From the IMG/VR virus record IMGVR_UViG_3300012931_000006, positions 1 through 47,739 of that record: a DNA stretch of 47,739 nucleotides. One strand, written 5' to 3'. This DNA is from a virus. The notes below the pieces were generated by a model, which was not told where the DNA came from, ran no database searches, and saw only the letters and a list, made by a program, of their open reading frames with translations. Of this stretch, positions 17,470 to 22,974 are shown in pieces. The position numbers and the translations under genes are program-made. Every line of letters starts with the position of its first letter. The stretch's first letter is position 1.

Positions 17470-18050
17470 TCATCGACGTGTCCCATCACCAAGGCGTGAT
17501 CGATTGGGCTACCGCTGCGCCTCATGTCGAGCTCGCCATAATCCGCGCTTCCGTGGCCGCGCATGCCGACGACAAAGCGGAGCGCAACTGGACTGAGGCG
17601 CGCAAGCACGGCGTCACGTGCGGGCTCTACCACTACTACCAGCACGGTGTGCCGCTGCGAGACCAGCTCCATGCGTGTTCGGAAGCGATCCATCCCGGGG
17701 CGCTGTACGAGGCAGAGTGTGTAGTACTCGACGTCGAGTACGCGGGCCCCGACGAGCCCTACCCGAATCTACTCGACGCCAGCGACTTCGACCCCGTGCT
17801 AGAGTGGCTCTTCGTGATGGCGCATTGGCACGGCAAGATGCCGTGGGTCTACACGTCGAAATACAGCTGGCCCTTCGTTGAGGCATCGGAGATCGGTAGC
17901 TACCCGCTGTGGGTCGCCGACTACTCGCGCGAGACGCCGCGACTGCCGCTGCAGTGGAGCCGCTGCGCGCTCCACCAGTACTCGTCCACCGAGCGATGTC
18001 CGGGCGTCCCGACGCTCGTCGACGCGAACAGGAGACCTGCAAAATGCTGA
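17466..18050 (+). CDS. GH25 lysozyme (endolysin)
   Basis: The 194-residue protein is a complete glycoside hydrolase family 25 (Chalaropsis-type muramidase) domain. It begins IIDVSHHQG with Asp4, has AIIRAS, GLYHYY, the catalytic VVLDVEYAG (Asp89, Glu91), PWVYTS, LWVADYS, and ends with a VDANR motif. The family cuts the MurNAc-GlcNAc beta-1,4 bond in peptidoglycan. No signal peptide or binding domain is present, so it would need the holin for export. Its ATG overlaps the upstream TGA and its stop lies within the start of the next gene. Confidence 0.9.
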   Translation: MIIDVSHHQGVIDWATAAPHVELAIIRASVAAHADDKAERNWTEARKHGVTCGLYHYYQHGVPLRDQLHACSEAIHPGALYEAECVVLDVEYAGPDEPYPNLLDASDFDPVLEWLFVMAHWHGKMPWVYTSKYSWPFVEASEIGSYPLWVADYSRETPRLPLQWSRCALHQYSSTERCPGVPTLVDANRRPAKC

Positions 18051-18589
18051 GCACAGTCAGAGACGCGATGGTCCGTGAGGCGCTGAGCGTCGTGGGGTTC
18101 CACGGCGGCGATCACACGCGCGCCGACTTCGATACGCTGTTGGGACCGCCGGGTCACTGGCCGCTCGACAAGCCCTACGGCAAGGGCGGGCTGAGCACGT
18201 GCGCGATGGTTGCGCTGGGCGTCTTGCGCCGACTCAAGCCGGACTGCCCCGCGATCCTCGACGGCTACGCTTGCGGGTCTGGACTCGATGAGGCTCTCAC
18301 GTGGGCTCGATCGATCGGTGCTGTGCGCCATCCGAGCGGGTGTGACCTGCCGCTCCCCGGTGATATCGTCCAGCTCACTGGGCCGATGCACGCGCTCATC
18401 TGCGTCGACTGGGAGGGGAGCACGATGACGTCGGTGGACGGTGGGCAGACTCACCCGCGTGACGGGCTGCAGTGCGTGGCGATGGTTCGGCGGCCGTGGA
18501 TATGCGAGGCGAAAGGTGCGCGTCTTGGGACTCGCGCGGTCGATTGCTGGATTGACCTCGACGCGCTCAAGTGGCGCTCGGGGGCGTGA
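18044..18589 (+). CDS. CHAP/NlpC-P60-like peptidase
   Basis: A 181-residue protein with a candidate catalytic Cys53 in GGLSTCAMVALGVL and His116 in GPMHALICVDW, followed by SVDGGQTHPRDG. That layout is typical of phage-borne CHAP or NlpC/P60 amidases and endopeptidases that cut peptide stems. It starts at ATG 18044 with GGAGA upstream, overlapping the lysozyme gene by seven bases. The two enzymes would attack glycan and peptide parts of the same wall. The Cys and His assignments are by pattern only. Confidence 0.65.
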   Translation: MLSTVRDAMVREALSVVGFHGGDHTRADFDTLLGPPGHWPLDKPYGKGGLSTCAMVALGVLRRLKPDCPAILDGYACGSGLDEALTWARSIGAVRHPSGCDLPLPGDIVQLTGPMHALICVDWEGSTMTSVDGGQTHPRDGLQCVAMVRRPWICEAKGARLGTRAVDCWIDLDALKWRSGA

Positions 18590-18599
18590 GGAGACGGCT

Positions 18600-18776
18600 A
18601 TGGAGGAGTGTGCGTCGGTGGACGGTGGGCTCCGTCACGAACAGCCCGTCAACGAAGAGTACGTCACCACGTGGTTTGATCTCGATTCTGCCGGTCTATC
18701 TGCCGGCCTAGGTGAGCGTGTAGCTCCCATCAGGCCCGACCCAACCTCGGCGCACCACATCGTCCGAGCCAACTAG
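18600..18776 (+). CDS. 58-residue acidic protein at the end of the late operon
   Basis: The ATG at 18600 follows GAGGAG. The short acidic protein has no hydrophobic segment. Its last 69 bases overlap the 3' end of the convergent gene at 18708, which makes it less certain than the neighbours. No family recognised. Confidence 0.4.
   Translation: MEECASVDGGLRHEQPVNEEYVTTWFDLDSAGLSAGLGERVAPIRPDPTSAHHIVRAN
18690..18707. terminator. Possible hairpin between convergent operons
   Basis: GCCGG at 18690-18694 can pair with CCGGC at 18703-18707, right where the late rightward operon meets the leftward accessory operon. It directly follows the stop of the leftward gene. There is no T tract on either side, so it is at best a weak or factor-assisted terminator. 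Confidence 0.25.
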
Positions 18777-19196
18777 CTCAGCGTAGCACCCCCGAGTGGT
18801 GCAAAACGCGCGCGCCTCGGGTACGGTCACCGATCCACCCTGCGGCACCAGCGCCGCAGACCCTAGCAGCACCCCCGATTCCGCGACAAACGTCGCGGTG
18901 TAGCGCTCGGTCCAATCCAGCGCTCGGAGCGCGCTGCGCTGGCGCGCGCGGAGCTCGGAGGCCGCCGAGTCTCGCTCCCCTGCGCGTGAGTGCCCGTCTA
19001 GGTACAGCCGCTCACACTCAGGGCAGACATCCACCAGATCGCGCGGCGGATCCTGCCAGGGCGCGCCCTCAGCGCTCCCGCATGTGGGGAGGCCGGTGTG
19101 CGCGATCCACCAGTCCCCTTGGGCGGGGCCGGCTCGGTACGAGATTATTTCACCGCACAGGGCGCGGCAGATGGTGCGGTCGACAATGTGATTCAC
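18708..19196 (-). CDS. Zinc-finger-like accessory protein, 162 aa
   Basis: The GTG at 19196 overlaps the upstream stop as GTGA and follows GAGGAGG. The product has Cys residues near the N-terminus (TICRALCGE), a PTCG, then a CPECERLY pair with a following His, so a zinc site is likely. A second Cys pair occurs in FCTTRGC. The middle is helical and the C-terminus beta-rich. It is the last gene of the leftward accessory operon that starts at 21158. Not a known structural or replication family. Confidence 0.6.
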   Translation of the reverse strand: MNHIVDRTICRALCGEIISYRAGPAQGDWWIAHTGLPTCGSAEGAPWQDPPRDLVDVCPECERLYLDGHSRAGERDSAASELRARQRSALRALDWTERYTATFVAESGVLLGSAALVPQGGSVTVPEARAFCTTRGCYAELVGSDDVVRRGWVGPDGSYTLT

Positions 19197-20170
19197 GACC
19201 CCACCTCCTCGTCCTCCACCAGACCAGGCTCGGTCAGGACGTGCTGGCCAAGGTCGCCGAACCAGGGGTGAGTCACGCGCACATCCACCGCACACCTGTA
19301 CTCGGTGTGCGGCTCCGCGCAGACGTCGACCTGCAGGAAGCGCCGCGGGATCTCGACCCGCACGTCAGGCAGCAGTGCGGCGGCCGTGATCGCCGGGATC
19401 GCGGCGTCCAGCGCGTCGCGAATCTCGTAGGCGGTCTCGCTGGCGACACTCTCGCGCTCGACTGCGGGGCCGTACGTCTCGACGATCGAGCCACCGATAG
19501 AGCCGACCGCGTCGAGGATCACGCCCTCGATGGCGGTGCACAAAAACCGCTTGGTCGCGGCGAAGGCATCGACGCCTTCAGCGGCGCCTCTGCGGATGTT
19601 CTCGGGCAGCCGCTCCTCGCCGGCTGCCCACGCGGTCACTGCCGCGTGGCGTGCCGCGCGCTGCGCGGCTTCGGTGGCCTTGCGCTCCGCGGCTGCCTGC
19701 TCAGCCGCCTGCTGTGCGGCTCGCTTCGCCTCCCACTCCGCTACGAGCGGAGGCAGGACGCGAGCCTCGACGTCGGCTAGCCGCGCCTCAATTCGCGGGT
19801 CGCTGTCGTCAGCGTGGTCCGGGACGCCCGCACACGGCGCGAGCCTGAGGTAGGCCCGCGACACGATCCACGCCTCATCCGGCCTCGCCAGCGCGCGCTG
19901 GGTGCGCGCCTCCACCTCAGCCTCGAAGGCCGCCGCAGTGGCGGCTTCCGCGGCTCGCGCGGCCTTGATGGCGGCTGCGACCGTCTCGTCGGACGCCGCG
20001 GCTGCGAGCTCGAACCGCTGATCGGCGCGGTTTGCGAGCCACACGCGATCCTCATCGTCCAGCAGCGGATAGACTCCGGCTGCGGGCCACTCGCCAGCGC
20101 CTGCCTGGGGCGCGGCCTGACGGATGGCGGTGGACACTGGGAGGGCGATCTTAATCGTTACTTGTTCCAT
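19193..20170 (-). CDS. Ala-rich coiled-coil accessory protein, 325 aa
   Basis: The ATG at 20170 follows CAGGAG. Residues about 55-160 are an Ala/Glu/Arg-rich coiled coil. The C-terminal domain (VEIPRRFLQVDVCAEPHTEY, then VDVRVTHPWFGDLG) resembles parts of the small proteins at 22134 and 22538, suggesting paralogy within this accessory block. A degenerate member of the AGATG-loop hairpins lies just upstream of its ribosome binding site. An in-frame ATG in that loop (20191) would add seven residues. Role unknown. Confidence 0.6.
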   Translation of the reverse strand: MEQVTIKIALPVSTAIRQAAPQAGAGEWPAAGVYPLLDDEDRVWLANRADQRFELAAAASDETVAAAIKAARAAEAATAAAFEAEVEARTQRALARPDEAWIVSRAYLRLAPCAGVPDHADDSDPRIEARLADVEARVLPPLVAEWEAKRAAQQAAEQAAAERKATEAAQRAARHAAVTAWAAGEERLPENIRRGAAEGVDAFAATKRFLCTAIEGVILDAVGSIGGSIVETYGPAVERESVASETAYEIRDALDAAIPAITAAALLPDVRVEIPRRFLQVDVCAEPHTEYRCAVDVRVTHPWFGDLGQHVLTEPGLVEDEEVGS

Positions 20171-20526
20171 GACAATCTCCTGCGCGGGCATCTCCCGTCG
20201 GCTGCGAGGGGTGCCCAGTAGACGCGGGGGTGGGAGGGGGTGGGGGTGGGGATGGAAGCGTCCCCCGACTCCTGCGAGTCCGCGGACGGCCACCCGACTT
20301 CGCACGCCTCCCCGTCCGAGCACGGGGAGGTAGGGCGTACAAGTGCAGCCTCGTAGGCATAGGCGCGAGCGCCCTGCGCGCCCTGTGCCACGGCTTTCGC
20401 GGGCATATGTTCGCGCGCCGCGCGATACGCAGCCTCCGCAGCGTCGGCGGCCGCGAGCGCCTCCGCGCGGTGCGCGGGGCAGGGGGTAGTGTGAGTGCAA
20501 TGCGTGGTCGTGGTGGCGGTCTTCAT
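20158..20526 (-). CDS. Accessory protein, 122 aa (unknown)
   Basis: It starts at ATG 20526 after GAGGAGAAAG, and an in-frame ATG at 20550 lies in the loop of a hairpin. The N-terminus is Thr/His/Cys-rich (MKTATTTTHCTHTTPC), followed by an Ala-rich helix and a Pro/Ser-rich tail. Its stop overlaps the next gene by 13 bases. Two tandem hairpins and an 18-codon upstream reading frame precede it, so its translation looks regulated. No family recognised. Confidence 0.55.
   Translation of the reverse strand: MKTATTTTHCTHTTPCPAHRAEALAAADAAEAAYRAAREHMPAKAVAQGAQGARAYAYEAALVRPTSPCSDGEACEVGWPSADSQESGDASIPTPTPSHPRVYWAPLAADGRCPRRRLSWNK
20185..20197 (-). promoter_or_regulatory. AGATG-loop hairpin 5 (short form)
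   Basis: On the minus strand CGGG pairs with CCCG around the loop AGATG. It lies immediately upstream of the ribosome binding site of the gene starting at 20170. The stem is only four pairs, so this is the weakest of the five copies. Confidence 0.5.
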
Positions 20527-20579
20527 GATCTTTCTCCTCTTGCTGGCCATCTGCCAGCGTTAGTCAGTCGAGGAGCCAT
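20523..20579 (-). CDS. 18-codon leader peptide through the twin hairpins
   Basis: On the minus strand an ATG in the loop of hairpin 2, with GAGGAG in its 5' stem as a possible Shine-Dalgarno, opens an 18-codon frame. It crosses hairpin 1 and ends in a TGA that overlaps the ATG of the gene at 20526 as ATGA. Translating it would melt hairpin 1 and allow restart at 20526. It could equally be a by-product of the hairpin repeat, so confidence is modest. Confidence 0.35.
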   Translation of the reverse strand: MAPRLTNAGRWPARGERS

Positions 20580-20588
20580 CTGCTCCTC
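20542..20588 (-). promoter_or_regulatory. Tandem AGATG-loop hairpins 1 and 2
   Basis: On the coding (minus) strand, GCTGGC and GCCAGC close hairpin 1 (20542-20558) and GAGGAGC and GCTCCTC close hairpin 2 (20570-20588). Both have the identical loop AGATG and are separated by 11 bases. They lie directly upstream of the ribosome binding site of the 20526 gene. Stem sequences differ while pairing is perfect, which is covariation expected of a functional RNA structure. Confidence 0.7.
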
Positions 20589-20599
20589 TGACACCTCGA

Positions 20600-20627
20600 C
20601 CCCGCGCGGACCTGAGCCGGTGCGGGG
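20600..20627 (-). terminator. GC-rich hairpin in the accessory operon
   Basis: CCCCGC at 20600-20605 pairs with GCGGGG at 20622-20627 downstream of the gene ending at 20646. It has no T tract. It may protect or attenuate the mRNA between the 21158 and 20526 genes. Confidence 0.3.
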
Positions 20628-20645
20628 CGAAGGGGGCGGGCTGGG

Positions 20646-21158
20646 CTAGAGCGGGCGGACGGCCCACCCGTCGCCCGTGCGACGCCACTCGGACAGTGGC
20701 TCACCGCGGAGGGTGACCCTCACCCACCCATGGATCAGGTCGGCCTGATCCATGGCGTCTGCGAGAGCCGACCAGCGGACGCGCGAATGGCGCGCGTCCT
20801 CGCTGGTCATAACCTCGACGCGGGTCTCGAGCGGGGCGGGCTCGTGCCCGCAGGCTGGACACTGGGAGTGGCTCTCCCAGTCGTACACCTGCCCGCATCG
20901 CGGGCAGGGGCACTCGCCGCAAGTCTCGGCGAGGCGGATGTCCGACACACTGACGGTGGTGGCCGCCCACAGGACCTCCCCCGACTCATAGGAGTCGGGG
21001 TCGTCGGGCTCGCCCGTCCGCACGGGGGCGGACTCGAGACCAGCGGCGACCAGCGCGACCTTGGCGGCCGCGATCTCTGAGTCGGTGTCGGTGGGGTAGC
21101 TGTCTACCTGCTCGATACGGCCTTCGGAGTCGGTGCGGCTGATGGTGATAAAGCTCAT
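20646..21158 (-). CDS. Zinc-ribbon accessory protein, 170 aa
   Basis: It starts at ATG 21158 after AGGAGAA; an in-frame ATG at 21179 lies in the loop of hairpin 3. Residues about 80-115 form a zinc ribbon (CGECPCPRCGQVYDWESH, then CPACGHEP). The N-terminal part is acidic. It is the first gene of the leftward accessory operon and is preceded by two AGATG-loop hairpins and a palindromic operator with a promoter. Function unknown; a regulator or nucleic-acid-binding protein is plausible. Confidence 0.6.
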   Translation of the reverse strand: MSFITISRTDSEGRIEQVDSYPTDTDSEIAAAKVALVAAGLESAPVRTGEPDDPDSYESGEVLWAATTVSVSDIRLAETCGECPCPRCGQVYDWESHSQCPACGHEPAPLETRVEVMTSEDARHSRVRWSALADAMDQADLIHGWVRVTLRGEPLSEWRRTGDGWAVRPL

Positions 21159-21170
21159 CTGATTTCTCCT

Positions 21171-21215
21171 GGGGGCCATCTGCCCCCGTCCAGTGTCTGT
21201 GAGCCATCTGCTCAC
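21171..21215 (-). promoter_or_regulatory. Tandem AGATG-loop hairpins 3 and 4
   Basis: On the minus strand, hairpin 3 (21171-21187) has the stem GGGGGC/GCCCCC and hairpin 4 (21199-21215) the stem GTGAGC/GCTCAC. Both have the loop AGATG, and the gap between them is 11 bases, as for hairpins 1 and 2. Hairpin 3 touches the ribosome binding site of the 21158 gene. The same twin architecture at two separate leaders argues for one regulator acting on both mRNAs. Confidence 0.7.
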
Positions 21216-21252
21216 GACCTAAGTCAATGCATCCGCTGGGCCAAGATGTCCT

Positions 21253-21274
21253 AGCGGAAAACCCGCTGTTTTTA
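21253..21274 (+). terminator. Rho-independent terminator (rightward)
   Basis: AGCGG at 21253-21257 pairs with CCGCT at 21263-21267 across a loop of AAAAC, followed by GTTTTTA. It would stop rightward transcripts that pass antisense through the accessory operon, before they reach the 21285-21388 control region. Confidence 0.5.
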
Positions 21275-21284
21275 GCACATGCGC

Positions 21285-21312
21285 CTTATGCCCACTAACG
21301 CCCACATGACAA
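21285..21312 (-). promoter_or_regulatory. Leftward promoter of the accessory operon
   Basis: On the minus strand TTGTCA (21312-21307) and CATAAG (21290-21285) are spaced 16 bases apart, a fair sigma-70-type promoter upstream of the gene at 21158. The -35 box lies inside a palindrome, which would make it repressible. Confidence 0.4.
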
Positions 21313-21388
21313 TTTTTGTCATTGCGAATCGTGGTCTGGCAAGGATTCGTCGAAAACATGCGGGAAAACGCTAGGACAATTTTTGTCA
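21307..21388. promoter_or_regulatory. Two palindromic operators GACAATTTTTGTCA
   Basis: The palindrome occurs at 21307-21321 and 21374-21388, centres 67 bases apart, in an AT-rich island between the accessory operon and the HTH gene at 21410. The word GCTAGGAC is found three times here (21248-21255 inverted, 21370-21377, 21409-21416). This pattern indicates a dimeric DNA-binding regulator, most simply the adjacent Fis-like protein, though a host repressor is possible. Confidence 0.6.
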
Positions 21389-21409
21389 GCACAAAGCCCA
21401 AGATTGTCG

Positions 21410-21631
21410 CTAGGACAAGCGCGACATCCATCTATTGAGCGTGCGGATTGGGATTCCGAGCGCGGCGGCTGCGTGGGTACGATTACCGCCAGCAGCCTCG
21501 ATGGCTGCGCGGATCTCCGCCACAGCCGCCTCGTGGTCTGCTGGCCTAGGACTGCGCAGGAGCCTGCCTAGGCGGTGGGTCGCGGCGCAGGTCACACCTC
21601 TCTCGCCGACCTCTCGATACACGCGTGCCAT
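21410..21631 (-). CDS. Fis/NtrC-type HTH regulator, 73-79 aa
   Basis: The C-terminal 35 residues (EIRAAIEAAGGNRTHAAAAL, then GIPIRTLNRWMSRL) match the helix-turn-helix of Fis and of NtrC-family C-termini. The N-terminal part is short and Arg-rich with no receiver or ATPase domain, so this is a stand-alone DNA-binding protein. The start is uncertain: ATG 21631 has a badly spaced ribosome site, and GTG 21649 is an alternative. It lies beside two palindromic operators and probably controls the accessory operon or itself. Confidence 0.6.
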   Translation of the reverse strand: MARVYREVGERGVTCAATHRLGRLLRSPRPADHEAAVAEIRAAIEAAGGNRTHAAAALGIPIRTLNRWMSRLS

Positions 21632-21697
21632 ACCCTCGTGCGCGTGCACCGGGCGTGCCCACTGTCAGACGTCGCCATGCCAGGACGTCTGGGAGAC

Positions 21698-22129
21698 ATG
21701 ATCCAGACCTCCAAGGCCCTCGAAGCCGCCGCCGATCTCACCACATCGGCGGCCCTCCGCCGCAGGATCGCGATCGTCCTGCAGTCCCCCACGGCTCGCG
21801 CCCGTCTGTGTTCGCAGGCGGAGACCCGGGGGCAGATGGCGTGCGAGGCGATGGAAGAGCTCGTCGCGGCGCTGCCCAACGTCTCGACCGAAGCCCTGCT
21901 CTCGGCCATGCTGCTGCGAGACGACGTTGCCGCGTGCGCACGCGCTCTCCAGATCTATCTGATCGCCTGCCTCCGCGCGGGGACAGAGCCAGATCCGATC
22001 GCGGTCTCCGCCATCGAGCAGCTACGCCTCGACAGCGCGCACTTCGACGCCGCCGTCCCGAGGCTGCGCGCGGCTGCTCCCGATGCCGCCGTCCCCCGCG
22101 ACGCATGGTGGTGGTGGGACGAGCTGTGA
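21698..22129 (+). CDS. Helical protein, 143 aa (unknown)
   Basis: This rightward gene lies between leftward ones. The ATG at 21698 follows GGGAG; ATG 21677 in frame is an alternative. The protein is all helical, Ala/Arg/Leu-rich, and ends with a Trp run (AWWWWDEL). It is divergent from the HTH gene, sharing the 66-base gap between them. No family recognised; possibly an accessory or lysogenic gene. Confidence 0.5.
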   Translation: MIQTSKALEAAADLTTSAALRRRIAIVLQSPTARARLCSQAETRGQMACEAMEELVAALPNVSTEALLSAMLLRDDVAACARALQIYLIACLRAGTEPDPIAVSAIEQLRLDSAHFDAAVPRLRAAAPDAAVPRDAWWWWDEL

Positions 22130-22133
22130 GTGG

Positions 22134-22538
22134 TCACCGCTCCACCCATGCCCACGCGAGACAGCGCTCGAAGTCGCCCAGCCAGTGCAGACTGTCATGC
22201 CCTACCAGCGCAGCCGACGGCTCCACTCGCACGAGGCACGCAGGCGCCCACACGTCTGCGCCAGGCTGCACGTGCATCAGCTCGCACAGCGCGCGCAGGC
22301 CCGCGACGTCCACTGCGCAGCCGAACGTGACCAGTGGCGCTGACCCAACGAACACCGTCGCCAGCAGCACACGCCCGGCAGTCGTCACGCGGCACGTGTG
22401 TTCGTCGACGCCTGGGACGTCGTAGGTGCCGCACGCGAGCATGGGACGCAGCGCGCGAATGACGTCGTCGCCGACCTCGCTGCGTGGGCTGCGGCGGATG
22501 TCTCCGGTCTCGAGGGTGTAGTGGCAGAGAGCGCGCAT
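22134..22538 (-). CDS. Accessory protein, 134 aa (unknown)
   Basis: The ATG at 22538 shares a base with the upstream TGA. The central region (MLACGTYDVPGVDEHTCRV, then VTFGCAVDVAGLRALCEL) is beta-rich with five Cys. The CxVDV segment resembles that in the C-terminal domain of the 19193 product, suggesting common origin. It is convergent with the 21698 gene, four bases apart. Confidence 0.55.
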   Translation of the reverse strand: MRALCHYTLETGDIRRSPRSEVGDDVIRALRPMLACGTYDVPGVDEHTCRVTTAGRVLLATVFVGSAPLVTFGCAVDVAGLRALCELMHVQPGADVWAPACLVRVEPSAALVGHDSLHWLGDFERCLAWAWVER

Positions 22539-22759
22539 CACTCCCTCCACGCCCAGTCTGTCGCGGGGATGACGAGTTCGATCAGACAACCGAGGTCTGG
22601 GTGAGTCACGTGCACGCGCAGCTCACCGCTGCGCAGCACCTCCGCGTCTTCGTCCGGGATGTCGATCCCGGCTGGCAGGAGCTGAGCAGCCGTGCGCGCC
22701 GCTTGGTGCCAGGCTTCGACTGCTGCCGGGGTGAGTAGGACGCTGTCAAGGGTGGACAT
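22538..22759 (-). CDS. Accessory protein, 73 aa (unknown)
   Basis: It starts at ATG 22759 and stops in a TGATG overlap with the next gene. The end, ELRVHVTHPDLGCLIELVIP, resembles DVRVTHPWFGDLGQHVL in the 19193 product. It is the first gene of a two-gene leftward unit beside attP. Its short size and acidic middle give no functional hint. Confidence 0.55.
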   Translation of the reverse strand: MSTLDSVLLTPAAVEAWHQAARTAAQLLPAGIDIPDEDAEVLRSGELRVHVTHPDLGCLIELVIPATDWAWRE

Positions 22760-22868
22760 GCGAGGGGTGATGGTAGCACGCGGTTCGTGTGCCCGTGGTG
22801 TGCCTTGACCGTGCGTCCATCGAGGTGACTGGACGGACACGGACGCCTAGCAACGAACCTCCAACCTA

Positions 22869-22897
22869 TTGACAACACGCGCTTTGTGCGATAATTT
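22869..22897 (+). promoter_or_regulatory. Promoter pointing across attP
   Basis: TTGACA at 22869-22874 is a perfect -35 box. TAATTT (22892-22897) at a 17-base spacing, or GATAAT (22890-22895) at 15, serves as -10. It faces rightward over the attP core and antisense to int. After integration it would sit at one prophage end and read out into host DNA. Confidence 0.5.
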
Positions 22898-22921
22898 CCG
22901 AGCTATGCGCGCGCCTTGGCC

Positions 22922-22945
22922 TTGGTTCGATTCCCGGCGCCTCCA
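22922..22945 (+). other. Putative attP core (3' end of a tRNA gene)
   Basis: The sequence matches the T-loop (TTCGATT, 22926-22932), 3' T-stem (CCCGG), acceptor strand (CGCCTCC) and discriminator A of a tRNA, while the 5' half of the tRNA is missing. It lies 30 bases beyond the 3' end of int. Tyrosine integrases commonly recombine phage and host at such tRNA 3' ends, so that insertion restores the tRNA. The matching host tRNA should begin GGAGGCG. Exact crossover limits cannot be seen. Confidence 0.75.
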
Positions 22946-22974
22946 CTAGTCTGCCTCGACGAAAACCTCGATCC

